The notes below the pieces were generated by a model. The model did no database searches and was not told the DNA's origin. It was given only the letters and a program-made list of their open reading frames with translations. Positions 1 to 5,993 of a DNA stretch of 10,881 bases are shown here, piece by piece. Origin of the DNA: Nocardioidaceae bacterium (GTDB taxonomy: Bacteria; Actinomycetota; Actinomycetes; Propionibacteriales; Nocardioidaceae); NCBI GenBank assembly GCA_013698435.1, contig JACCVA010000116.1, positions 1 to 10,881 on the forward strand, written 5' to 3'. Positions within the stretch are counted from its first letter, which is position 1, and each line of letters begins with the position of its first letter. The position numbers were made by a program, and so were the translations under genes.

Positions 1-2
1 CC

Positions 3-254
3 GGCCGCGACCTGGCAGGTTTCGTGGTACGAGTCGTCGCGGCTGCCGTACCCGCGGCGGCTGCGGCCTGGCTCGCCGTCATCGGAGGGAGAGAGCTGGG
101 ACTCGACGTGGCCAGCAAGCGTGACTCGCTTGTGATGCTCGCCGTCGGGGGCCTGGTGGGACTGACGGCGTACGTGGTGCTGGCGAAGCTGCTGCGGATC
201 AGCGAGATCGGCCGCATCGTCAGACTCGTCGGGTCTCGTGGCAAGCGCGCGTGA
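3..254 (+). CDS. murJ: MurJ/MviN lipid II flippase, C-terminal end (partial)
   Basis: This is the last part of a gene whose start lies before the window; the reading frame runs open from base 3. About 83 residues remain. They show two hydrophobic stretches, one Ala/Val-rich (AAAVPAAAAAWLAVIGG) and one ending LTAYVVLAKLLRI, followed by a short basic tail that ends GSRGKRA. This fits the last transmembrane helices and cytoplasmic tail of MurJ, which moves lipid II across the membrane for peptidoglycan synthesis. The short remnant would not prove the family by itself. The call rests mainly on the neighbours: pseudokinase, sigM, anti-sigma factor, trxBA and parB are the usual followers of murJ (mviN) in actinobacteria. 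In Mycobacterium tuberculosis MurJ and the pseudokinase form one protein (Rv3910); here they are separate, with a repeat between them. Confidence 0.8.
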   Translation, partial: GRDLAGFVVRVVAAAVPAAAAAWLAVIGGRELGLDVASKRDSLVMLAVGGLVGLTAYVVLAKLLRISEIGRIVRLVGSRGKRA

Positions 255-267
255 GCCCAGCCCAGCG

Positions 268-437
268 CCTAGTGTCGGGCGGTCGGAAGTCCTTTGATGC
301 TTCGCCGTGCTCCAGGTGGATGCATCGCAAGGCGGAGGAGGAGGGCCATGGCGGTGTTCCATGGCCGACGACTTCAACGCAGAGGCGCCGCCTGGGGCGC
401 GGCAAGCGCAAAGAGACTTTCGACGCGCGGCACTAGG
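268..437 (+). repeat. Dispersed structured repeat, copy 1 (with inverted ends)
   Basis: This noncoding element begins 13 bases after the murJ stop codon. Bases 268-415 align with 5001-5147 at roughly 127 of 144 columns (hand count); a block at 308-347 differs at only two bases. Copy 1 has inverted ends: CCTAGTGTCG at 268-277 and CGGCACTAGG at 428-437 match as inverted repeats at 9 of 10 positions. Inside is a perfect 8-bp hairpin, GGCCATGG (344-351) and CCATGGCC (359-366), with a 7-base loop. A purine tract, GGCGGAGGAGGAGGG, stands just before it. The two copies differ by 1- and 2-base indels, which argues against a protein. It could be a MITE-like element, a structured RNA or a terminator-like module. 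I cannot assign it to a named family. Confidence 0.8.
344..366 (+). other. Conserved hairpin in repeat copy 1
   Basis: The arms GGCCATGG (344-351) and CCATGGCC (359-366) pair perfectly around the loop CGGTGTT. The same hairpin occurs in copy 2 with a base pair changed on both sides (G350-C360 here, A5082-T5092 there). The pairing therefore seems to have been maintained. Confidence 0.75.
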
Positions 438-439
438 AT
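434..439 (+). promoter_or_regulatory. Possible -10 element (TAGGAT) before the pseudokinase gene
   Basis: TAGGAT matches the loose actinobacterial -10 pattern TANNNT and overlaps the right inverted end of repeat copy 1. It lies 65 bases before the pseudokinase start. I see no convincing -35 element, so this is only a candidate. If real, the repeat would supply promoter sequence to the pseudokinase-sigM block. Confidence 0.2.
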
Positions 440-504
440 GAAACCCTGAAAAGACATCCTTCCTGCACAACGCAGGTCAACGACGAGACGAGGCGGGAGG
501 GCCT

Positions 505-2046
505 GTGGGATCGCACCTGGTCGAGCCCGGTGCCGTGCTTGCCAACCGTTACGTGGTCGAGGACCTGCTCGCCGAGGAAGGTGAGTCGAACTCCTGGCGC
601 GCCCACGACAATATCCTTGCGCGCTCAGTTGTGCTCCAGATCTTGCCGTCGTCGTCGACGCTCGCCGCCGATCTCGTCGATGCGGCCAAGCACGCCTCGC
701 GCGTCGTCGACCCGCGGCTGCTGCAGGTGCTGGATGCCGTGGACGACGGCGAGCTGACGTATGTCGTGCGCGAGTGGGCCACCGGGCAGTCCCTCGACGT
801 CGTGCTCTCCGAGGGGCCGCTGCCCGCCCGGCGCGCCGCTTGGCTGGTGCGCGAGGTCGCCGCGGCGACCGCGAATGCGCACGCAATGGGGCTGGCTCAC
901 TGCCGTCTCGCCCCCGACACGGTGGTCGTCACCAAGTCCAGCGGAGTCAAGGTGGTCGGTCTGGGCACGTTCGCGGTTCTTCAGGACGAGACCAGCGGTG
1001 ACGGCATGCGGCAAGACGCCCAGGACCTCGGCCGGCTACTCTACGCCTGCCTGACAGCCCGGTGGCCCGGCGACGCCTTCGGGGAACTGCCGGCCGCGCC
1101 CACCGAGCACGGCCGGCCGCTTCGGCCGCGGCAGGTGCGCGCCGGCGTGCCCCGTCCGCTCGACGCCATCTGTGACCGCGTGCTGAGCGAGAGCTCACGG
1201 TACGGCCCCCCGCTGACCACGGTTGCAGAGATCGAGGAAGCACTCAGCGAGGCCCTCGCTCACGAGCGCGTCGGCACCGCATCGACGCCGACCGACATGG
1301 GTTCGTCGGCCGCGCAGGCGGCCCGAACCAGCTTCGACCCTCCACCGGCTCTCCTCCCGCGAGACGACGACCCTCCCACCGGAGAGCTGCCGCGCTCCGT
1401 CTCGATGGAGACCGGACGGCGGTCCGGACCGCTGCGGCGCACGCTCATGGTCGTCGTGGCGGCGGTGCTCGTCGCAGGTGTGTTGCTGCTCGCGTACCTC
1501 GTCGGACAGCAGGCGACGGACCAGACGTCCGCGAGTGAGGCCACGCCCACTCCCAGCATCTCGCAGACGCCACCGCCACCCCAGCGTCTCCAGATCGACT
1601 CGGCAGTCTCGTTCGACCCACCACCGGGCACCGGCGACGAGAACCCCGACGAGGTCCCCTTTGCCACGGATGGCGACCCGAGCACTGCCTGGGAGACCCT
1701 GAGCTACGAGTCGAACCCCGAGCTCGGGGGCCTCAAACCCGGCGTCGGGCTGCTGTTCGACCTCGGCAGCGTCCAGAAGGTGAGGCGAGTCGCCCTGGGG
1801 CTGCCCAGCGCGGGCACCGACCTGGAGATCCGGACCGCACCAGCCGACGCGACGGACGTCCCTCCTCCGACCGCCGCCGCCTACGACGTTCAGGAGGCTC
1901 TCACCGCCGCCAAGGGGCCGAGCAGCGTCACCCTCGGCCAATCGACCCGCACCAGGTTCGTGCTCGTCTGGCTCACGAAGCTTCCACCCGAGCCCGGTGG
2001 CCTCACCTACCGCGGCTCACTGGCCGAAGTCCGGATCTTGGGGTGA
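505..2046 (+). CDS. MviN-type membrane pseudokinase with extracytoplasmic discoidin-like domain
   Basis: This 513-residue protein has a Ser/Thr kinase-like fold (about 15-250), a Pro/Ser-rich linker, one transmembrane helix (about 313-334) and an outer domain (about 362-513). The kinase signatures are broken. The glycine loop is lost, the VAIK lysine is Gln45, HRDLKPEN reads HCRLAPDT (132-139, with Arg134 for the catalytic Asp), and DFG reads GLG (152-154). It should not transfer phosphate. The outer domain carries FATDGDPSTAWETLSY (386-401), typical of F5/8 type C/galactose-binding folds, so it may sense wall material. The related domain fused to MurJ in M. tuberculosis is phosphorylated and binds FhaA; a similar scaffold role is inferred here. 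The GTG start has GGGAGG at 495-500. The stop codon overlaps the sigM start (GTGA). Confidence 0.85.
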   Translation: MGSHLVEPGAVLANRYVVEDLLAEEGESNSWRAHDNILARSVVLQILPSSSTLAADLVDAAKHASRVVDPRLLQVLDAVDDGELTYVVREWATGQSLDVVLSEGPLPARRAAWLVREVAAATANAHAMGLAHCRLAPDTVVVTKSSGVKVVGLGTFAVLQDETSGDGMRQDAQDLGRLLYACLTARWPGDAFGELPAAPTEHGRPLRPRQVRAGVPRPLDAICDRVLSESSRYGPPLTTVAEIEEALSEALAHERVGTASTPTDMGSSAAQAARTSFDPPPALLPRDDDPPTGELPRSVSMETGRRSGPLRRTLMVVVAAVLVAGVLLLAYLVGQQATDQTSASEATPTPSISQTPPPPQRLQIDSAVSFDPPPGTGDENPDEVPFATDGDPSTAWETLSYESNPELGGLKPGVGLLFDLGSVQKVRRVALGLPSAGTDLEIRTAPADATDVPPPTAAAYDVQEALTAAKGPSSVTLGQSTRTRFVLVWLTKLPPEPGGLTYRGSLAEVRILG

Positions 2047-2762
2047 GCACGGCGGCGGGGGCCGACGACGCTGAACTGCTTGCTGCGCACGTCGCGGGAG
2101 ACTCCGACGCCTTCAACGAGCTCGTCCGTCGCCACCGTGACCGGTTGTGGGCGGTCGCGCTGCGGACGACCTGCGACCCGGAGGAGGCGGCCGACGCACT
2201 CCAGGACGCGCTGGTCTCGGCGTTCAGGCGCGCTGAGACGTTTCGCGGGGACGCCCAGGTGACCACCTGGCTCCACCGCATCGTCGTCAACGCCTGTCTC
2301 GACAGGCTACGGCGCCGCGGTGCACGACCCACCGACCCGCTTCCCGAGGACGAGGATCGTGCGGCGGTGCTGGCGGTGGCCGACGCGAGCGACTCGGTGG
2401 CCGAGGCCGGGGAGCGTCGCGTCGACGTGCTGGCGGCGCTGCGGCAGATCAGCGCTGAGCAACGGGCCGCAATCGCGCTGGTCGACATGGAGGGGTACTC
2501 CGTCGACGAGGCAGCCCGCATCCTCGACTGTGCCCCCGGGACCGTGAAGAGCCGATGCTCGCGTGGGCGCCGAGAGCTCGCCGCGTTGCTCGAGCAGTAC
2601 CGTCCCGACAGCGTGGCTGACCGGGCAGCACCGGCCGTGTCTCATTTTGGTCACGGGACCGGGAACCCCGCCTCCGCATCGCACGTCCAACCTCCGTCGG
2701 TCCTTGCCGATGATCGACCCCCCAACCCACCGACCACCCGGCACGGAGGCGCCTCCTCATGA
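2043..2762 (+). CDS. sigM: ECF RNA polymerase sigma factor, SigM type
   Basis: This 239-residue protein is an extracytoplasmic-function sigma factor. Region 2 covers about residues 22-92 and includes DALQDALVSAFRRAETFRG, which contacts the -10 element, and TTWLHRIVVNACLDRLRRR. Region 4 covers about 127-182, with the helix-turn-helix around YSVDEAARILDCAPGTVKSR. A Pro/Ser-rich tail of some 55 residues follows and is not needed for the sigma fold. The order pseudokinase, sigma, zinc anti-sigma, trxB, trxA is that of sigM (Rv3911) in M. tuberculosis, so I use that name. The start is GTG at 2043, overlapping the pseudokinase stop codon by four bases. The stop overlaps the anti-sigma ATG (ATGA). 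Both overlaps point to coupled translation and a fixed ratio of products. Its target promoters are not evident here. Confidence 0.9.
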   Translation: MSTAAGADDAELLAAHVAGDSDAFNELVRRHRDRLWAVALRTTCDPEEAADALQDALVSAFRRAETFRGDAQVTTWLHRIVVNACLDRLRRRGARPTDPLPEDEDRAAVLAVADASDSVAEAGERRVDVLAALRQISAEQRAAIALVDMEGYSVDEAARILDCAPGTVKSRCSRGRRELAALLEQYRPDSVADRAAPAVSHFGHGTGNPASASHVQPPSVLADDRPPNPPTTRHGGASS

Positions 2763-3568
2763 ACGGCCCCGAGCACCCGCACGTCGACGCGCTGGCAGAC
2801 CATCACGCAGGGCTGCTGGCGGGCGACGAACAAGCGCCGGTGCAGCAGCACCTCGCCGGATGTGCGGACTGTCGGCGGGTCATCACACAGCTGGACGGGG
2901 TGTCTCGCCTGCTCACCACGGAGGGACAGCGACCCGTCACGATGCCCACGTGGGTTGCCGGCCGGCTCGAGCGCGCCCTGGCTGAGGAAGCGGCGCAGCG
3001 GACCAGCCGCGGTGCACCACAGGGCCACGAACAGCGACGCGCCGTCATTTCGCTCGCCTCCCGGCGCACTCCGGGAGAAACCTCCGACCGCCGCCGGCTC
3101 TGGCCGCTGCTGGCCGCGGCCGCCGCGGCCGTGGTCGTCTCCGCGGTAGGCATAGAGGTGATGCAGGGGCAGGGCCAGAGCGCTGACACCGCCGCCAGTG
3201 GCGGTGGCGGCGCCGAGGACGCAGTGCGGGAAGGAGGAGCGGCGGCCGCTCCCGAAAAGGGCGAAGCCCCAACGGAGGGCAACCTCAGCTCCGAGATCCC
3301 GTCTTTTCGCGGGACGAGTCCTGCCTCGGTGGCCGCGCTGACCGCGCTGGCGCGCGACCTGGCGGACGGCAGCTCTCAGCCGGCTCTGTCCGTGGTCGGC
3401 GTGTGTGTCACCACGACCGCGGACGACTTTGCAGCAGACACCGGGCCGGTGTCGCTCATCCGGTGGCAGGGCAAGCCCGCCATCCTGGAGGTCGACGTCG
3501 CTCGGCACCGGCTCGTCGTTCTCGACTGCTTGACGCCCGGTCGGCGACTCTTCACGACCACGTACTGA
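2759..3568 (+). CDS. Zinc-binding anti-sigma factor, membrane anchored (RsmA-like)
   Basis: This 269-residue protein begins with a ZAS-type anti-sigma domain that carries the zinc motif H31-x3-C35-x2-C38 (QQHLAGCADCRR). It should hold SigM inactive at the inner face of the membrane. A single Ala/Val-rich transmembrane helix spans about 114-133. A low-complexity Gly/Ala/Glu linker (about 141-175) and an outer domain of about 95 residues follow, ending RLFTTTY. The outer domain has two cysteines, C216 and C257, which could form a disulfide. It lies directly downstream of sigM with an ATGA overlap, as RsmA (Rv3912) does in M. tuberculosis. Whether release comes from proteolysis of the outer domain or from thiol chemistry at the zinc site cannot be told from the sequence. 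Confidence 0.87.
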   Translation: MNGPEHPHVDALADHHAGLLAGDEQAPVQQHLAGCADCRRVITQLDGVSRLLTTEGQRPVTMPTWVAGRLERALAEEAAQRTSRGAPQGHEQRRAVISLASRRTPGETSDRRRLWPLLAAAAAAVVVSAVGIEVMQGQGQSADTAASGGGGAEDAVREGGAAAAPEKGEAPTEGNLSSEIPSFRGTSPASVAALTALARDLADGSSQPALSVVGVCVTTTADDFAADTGPVSLIRWQGKPAILEVDVARHRLVVLDCLTPGRRLFTTTY

Positions 3569-3582
3569 CGCACCCGTGCTGA

Positions 3583-3609
3583 GGGAATGATTCCCGCCTA
3601 GGATCGGTT
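3583..3609 (+). promoter_or_regulatory. SigR/SigH-type promoter of trxBA (GGGAAT-N18-GTT)
   Basis: GGGAAT at 3583-3588 is followed, after exactly 18 bases, by GTT at 3607-3609. This is the consensus of the thiol-oxidative-stress sigma factors SigR (Streptomyces) and SigH (mycobacteria), which are known to drive trxBA. The -35 part is also an inverted repeat (GGGAAT-G-ATTCCC, 3583-3595). The expected transcript start is about 3615-3617, which gives a leader of about 60 bases. Confidence 0.75.
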
Positions 3610-3620
3610 GCCGACAGTGC

Positions 3621-3646
3621 CGGTCTCTCATCTCAACGAGAGACCG
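3621..3646 (+). promoter_or_regulatory. Hairpin in the trxB leader
   Basis: CGGTCTCTC (3621-3629) and GAGAGACCG (3638-3646) form a perfect 9-bp stem with the 8-base loop ATCTCAAC. It lies a few bases after the predicted start of the trxBA transcript and ends 17 bases before the ribosome binding site. There is no U-tract, so a terminator is unlikely. Protection of the 5' end or a protein/RNA binding site are possible roles. Confidence 0.6.
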
Positions 3647-3674
3647 CAGTCCGTCCCATCGAAGTGAGGCACCA

Positions 3675-4613
3675 GTGTCCGGCGTTCGCGACGTCATCAT
3701 CATCGGGTCGGGTCCGGCCGGCTACACGGCCGCGATCTACGCCGCTCGGGCCAACCTGCACCCGCTGGTGTTCGAAGGGTCGGTGACAGCGGGTGGCGCA
3801 CTCATGAACACCACCGACGTCGAGAACTTTCCCGGCTTCCCTGACGGCATCATGGGCCCGGCGCTGATGGACGACCTGCGCAAGCAGGCCGAGAAGTTCG
3901 GTGCCGAGCTGGTGCCCGACGACGTCACCGACGTCGACCTCACTGGGGAGACCAAGATCGTCCGTGACTCGGCCGGGAACTCGTTCGAGGCCCGGTCCGT
4001 GATCTTGGCGATGGGCTCGGGTTACCGCAAGCTCGGCCTCGAGGGAGAGGACCGGTTGTCCGGACACGGCGTCAGCTGGTGCGCCACCTGCGACGGGTTC
4101 TTCTTCCGCGACCAGCACGTCGCAGTCGTCGGTGGCGGCGACTCTGCCGTCGAGGAAGCCACCTTCCTCACCCGCTTCGCCCCCAAGGTGACGCTGATCC
4201 ACCGGCGCGACGAGCTGCGCGCCAGCAAGATCATGGTCGAGCGGGCGTACGCCAACGACAAGCTCGAGTTCGCCTGGAACAGCGAGGTCGCCGAGGTTGT
4301 CGGCGAGCACAAGCTCGAGGGCGTGCTGCTGCGAGACACCCAGACGGGTCAGACGCGCACCCTCGACGCGACCGGCCTGTTCGTGGCGATCGGTCACGAC
4401 CCTCGCTCCGTGCTGGTCCGAGGCCAGGTCGAGCTCGACGACCAGGGGTACGTGCTGGTCGACGGTGGCAGCACTGCCACGAACCTGACCGGCGTCTTCG
4501 CTTGCGGTGACCTCGTCGACCACGTCTACCGCCAAGCCGTCACCGCCGCCGGCACCGGCTGTGCCGCCTCGCTCGACGCGGAGCGCTACCTGGCGTCGCT
4601 GTCGGACCACTGA
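3675..4613 (+). CDS. trxB: Thioredoxin reductase (NADPH)
   Basis: This 312-residue flavoprotein transfers electrons from NADPH through FAD and a CxxC pair to thioredoxin in the cytoplasm. Motifs in order are the FAD-binding GSGPAG (11-16), the redox-active C136-A-T-C139 within SWCATCDG, the NADPH-binding GGGDSA (153-158), HRRDELRAS (177-184, which contacts the NADPH phosphate) and the second FAD motif ACGDLVD (276-282). The ending [12 protein letters not shown] is typical of the family, and the length is normal for the low-molecular-weight type. The GTG start follows AAGTGAGG (3662-3669) at 5 bases. It is transcribed with trxA, 44 bases downstream, from the SigR-type promoter described above. 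Next to sigM and its anti-sigma factor it forms the usual actinobacterial stress cluster. Confidence 0.97.
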   Translation: MSGVRDVIIIGSGPAGYTAAIYAARANLHPLVFEGSVTAGGALMNTTDVENFPGFPDGIMGPALMDDLRKQAEKFGAELVPDDVTDVDLTGETKIVRDSAGNSFEARSVILAMGSGYRKLGLEGEDRLSGHGVSWCATCDGFFFRDQHVAVVGGGDSAVEEATFLTRFAPKVTLIHRRDELRASKIMVERAYANDKLEFAWNSEVAEVVGEHKLEGVLLRDTQTGQTRTLDATGLFVAIGHDPRSVLVRGQVELDDQGYVLVDGGSTATNLTGVFACGDLVDHVYRQAVTAAGTGCAASLDAERYLASLSDH

Positions 4614-4634
4614 CCTAACCTGAAGACCTAACCT
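4612..4634 (+). repeat. 13-base tandem direct repeat between trxB and trxA
   Basis: The decamer GACCTAACCT occurs at 4612-4621 and again at 4625-4634, separated by GAA. The first copy overlaps the trxB stop codon. It fills half of the 44-base spacer before the trxA ribosome binding site. It may come from slippage or serve as a binding site; no function is evident. Confidence 0.6.
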
Positions 4635-4657
4635 ACGCGACCTCCACAGGAGTACTG

Positions 4658-4996
4658 ATGAGCAACCTTCCCGCCGTTACCGACGACAACTTCGCCAGCA
4701 CCGTGCTCGAGGCCGACAAGCCGGTCCTGGTCGACTTCTGGGCCGAGTGGTGCGGTCCGTGCCGCCAGGTCGGGCCGGTTCTCGACGAGATCGCGGGCGA
4801 GCACGGCGACAAGATGAACTTCGTCAAGATGAACGTCGACGAGAACCCCGTCACGCCGGCCGGCTACCGGGTCACCGGTATCCCCGCGCTCAACGTCTAC
4901 AAGGGCGGCGAGCTTGTCAAGCAGATCGTCGGCGCCCAGCCGAAGGCCGCGCTGCTCAAGCAGCTCGAGGAGTTCATCGGCACCCCGGCGGCCTAG
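4658..4996 (+). CDS. trxA: Thioredoxin
   Basis: This 112-residue cytoplasmic thioredoxin reduces protein disulfides and is recharged by the TrxB encoded upstream. It has the classic active site W31-C32-G-P-C35 within DFWAEWCGPC and the cis-proline at P76 (TGIPALNVYKGG). The Ala after that proline replaces the Thr most common there. The fold's closing helix is ALLKQLEEFI. The ATG start follows AGGAG (4648-4652) at 5 bases. The gene shares the SigR-type transcript with trxB. Its stop codon is followed within five bases by copy 2 of the dispersed repeat. In M. tuberculosis the next gene would be cwlM; it is absent here. Confidence 0.97.
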   Translation: MSNLPAVTDDNFASTVLEADKPVLVDFWAEWCGPCRQVGPVLDEIAGEHGDKMNFVKMNVDENPVTPAGYRVTGIPALNVYKGGELVKQIVGAQPKAALLKQLEEFIGTPAA

Positions 4997-5000
4997 CGCT

Positions 5001-5147
5001 CCTAGTGTCGTAGGTTGGAAGTCGCTTGCTGCTTTGCCGTGCTCCGGGTGGATGCATGGCAAGGCGGAGGAGGAGGGCCGTAGCGGTGTGCTATGGCCGA
5101 CGACTTCAACGCAGTGAGGCGCCGCCTGGGCGCGGCAAGCGCGAAGA
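5001..5147 (+). repeat. Dispersed structured repeat, copy 2 (right end missing)
   Basis: This copy starts 4 bases after the trxA stop with the same CCTAGTGTCG end as copy 1 and lies in the same orientation. Homology runs to about 5147, eight bases before the stop codon of the convergent GNAT gene. The right inverted end seen in copy 1 (CGGCACTAGG) is missing. The inner hairpin is kept: GGCCGTAG (5076-5083) with CTATGGCC (5091-5098). A second stem, TTGCCGTGC (5034-5042) with GCATGGCAA (5054-5062), is 9 bp with one G-T pair; copy 1 has two mismatches there. Lying between convergent genes, it could end transcription from either side. Its family is unknown to me. Confidence 0.8.
5076..5098 (+). 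other. Conserved hairpin in repeat copy 2
   Basis: GGCCGTAG and CTATGGCC pair over 8 bp (one G-T) around CGGTGTG. Relative to copy 1, base pair 7 has changed on both arms and base pair 5 has become G-T, so four of the few differences in this area leave the stem intact or fall in the loop. Confidence 0.75.
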
Positions 5148-5154
5148 CCGAGGC

Positions 5155-5784
5155 TCAGCTGACTTCGGTGTCGCGAGGGTTGAGGCCGACGGGTCGGCCG
5201 CGCGCCTTGTCCGGCCGAATCGCTTCGATCCACTTCTCCACCGCGACCTCGACTTCGTCCCGCCAGGTCAGCACGCTGCGCAGGTCGAGCCGCAGCCGCG
5301 GATAGCGCGGGTGCGGCTGCACGGTCTTGAAGCCGACGGCGGTAAGGAAGCGCGCCGGCACGACGCACGACAGCTCGTGGCCCTGCGCGTCGCCGATCGC
5401 CTCGATCGCGTGCACGCCGCGCCGCCGCATCAGGTCCTTCACCACCGACTGCACCAGCACCCGGCCCAGGCCGGACGTAGCGTGCTGGGGCAGCACCCGT
5501 GCCGTCATCAGCAGCACGGCGTCGCTGCTGGTTTGCGCCGCGGCGGGGCTGGCCGCCAATGCGACGTACTCCGGCGGCGCGTACAGCGCGAACGCCGCGA
5601 GCTCGCCGTCGACGTACAACAGGCGCCCGCAGCTGCCCCAGTCGAGAAGCACGGCCGACAACCAGTCGTCCTTCGCCCCGGCATCGGCATTTCGGTGCCC
5701 GGCCTCCCAGAACACGCAGGAGCGGCAGGGCGGCGGCAGGTCGCCGACGTTGTCGCCGGTGAGCGAGACGATCCGGCGTCCCAT
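5155..5784 (-). CDS. GNAT-family N-acetyltransferase
   Basis: This 209-residue protein belongs to the Gcn5-related acetyltransferases. The acetyl-CoA loop lies in RVLPQHATSGLGRVLVQ (96-112), followed by the helix SVVKDLMRRRG. The family's late strand-helix is FLTAVGFKTV (147-155). An unusual N-terminus holds C20-R-S-C23-FWE, a CxxC pair; further cysteines are C52 and C140. The substrate is unknown. A gene of this position (Rv3916c in M. tuberculosis) is kept between trxA/cwlM and parB in actinobacteria, and I take this as the equivalent by position only. The open frame extends further upstream, but the ATG at 5784 has a good ribosome binding site (GGGAGA, 8 bases away) and starts 2 bases after the upstream small gene, so I chose it. 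It is convergent with trxA. Confidence 0.85.
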   Translation of the reverse strand: MGRRIVSLTGDNVGDLPPPCRSCVFWEAGHRNADAGAKDDWLSAVLLDWGSCGRLLYVDGELAAFALYAPPEYVALAASPAAAQTSSDAVLLMTARVLPQHATSGLGRVLVQSVVKDLMRRRGVHAIEAIGDAQGHELSCVVPARFLTAVGFKTVQPHPRYPRLRLDLRSVLTWRDEVEVAVEKWIEAIRPDKARGRPVGLNPRDTEVS

Positions 5785-5786
5785 CG

Positions 5787-5993
5787 TCAGCTCTCCCGTC
5801 GGTGCTGATCGGGGTACGCACGCTTCGGTTCGGGACCAGCCACCGGCGACCGCAGCGATCCGACGTACGTCGACGGCGGACGACGGCGCAGCAGCGAGCC
5901 GACAAAGCCGCTGAGCGCACCGATACCCAGACCACCGGCCACGCCCGCCACCGCTCTCGCACGCCCTGAGCGGCGCCGGGGGAACTGCCTCAT
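5787..5993 (-). CDS. Small membrane protein of unknown function
   Basis: This 68-residue gene ends 2 bases before the GNAT start and has GGAGA about 10 bases ahead of its ATG. The protein is highly basic at the start (MRQFPRRRSGRAR). It has one Gly/Ala-rich hydrophobic segment of some 22 residues (14-35), then RRRPP and a polar tail ending DQHRRES. One membrane helix with basic flanks is plausible. I do not recognise the family. Support for a real gene is the tight spacing to the acetyltransferase and the coherent layout. Against it are the short length and a composition that random GC-rich frames can imitate. It starts 71 bases from the divergent aminotransferase gene, so the two promoters would share that gap. 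Confidence 0.5.
   Translation of the reverse strand: MRQFPRRRSGRARAVAGVAGGLGIGALSGFVGSLLRRRPPSTYVGSLRSPVAGPEPKRAYPDQHRRES

Noticed and set aside
251..436. 61-residue open frame across repeat copy 1
   Set aside because: The matching frame in copy 2 is cut by a 2-base insertion, and the first part differs by another indel. The conservation follows base pairing and not codons.
1195..1941. Long minus-strand frame under the pseudokinase gene
   Set aside because: It mirrors a recognisable coding gene, shows no known motif and has arginine/glycine-rich composition typical of antisense frames in GC-rich DNA.
2947..2956. CCCACGTGGG as a possible parS-like site near parB
   Set aside because: It shares only the central CACGTG with parS, lies inside the anti-sigma coding sequence and lacks the flanking TTT/AAA bases.
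2651..3703. 350-residue minus-strand frame under the anti-sigma gene
   Set aside because: Antisense shadow; the plus strand holds a zinc motif, a membrane helix and ATGA coupling to sigM.
3633..4610. 325-residue minus-strand frame opposite trxB
   Set aside because: The plus strand is an unmistakable thioredoxin reductase; the other frame has no recognisable domain.
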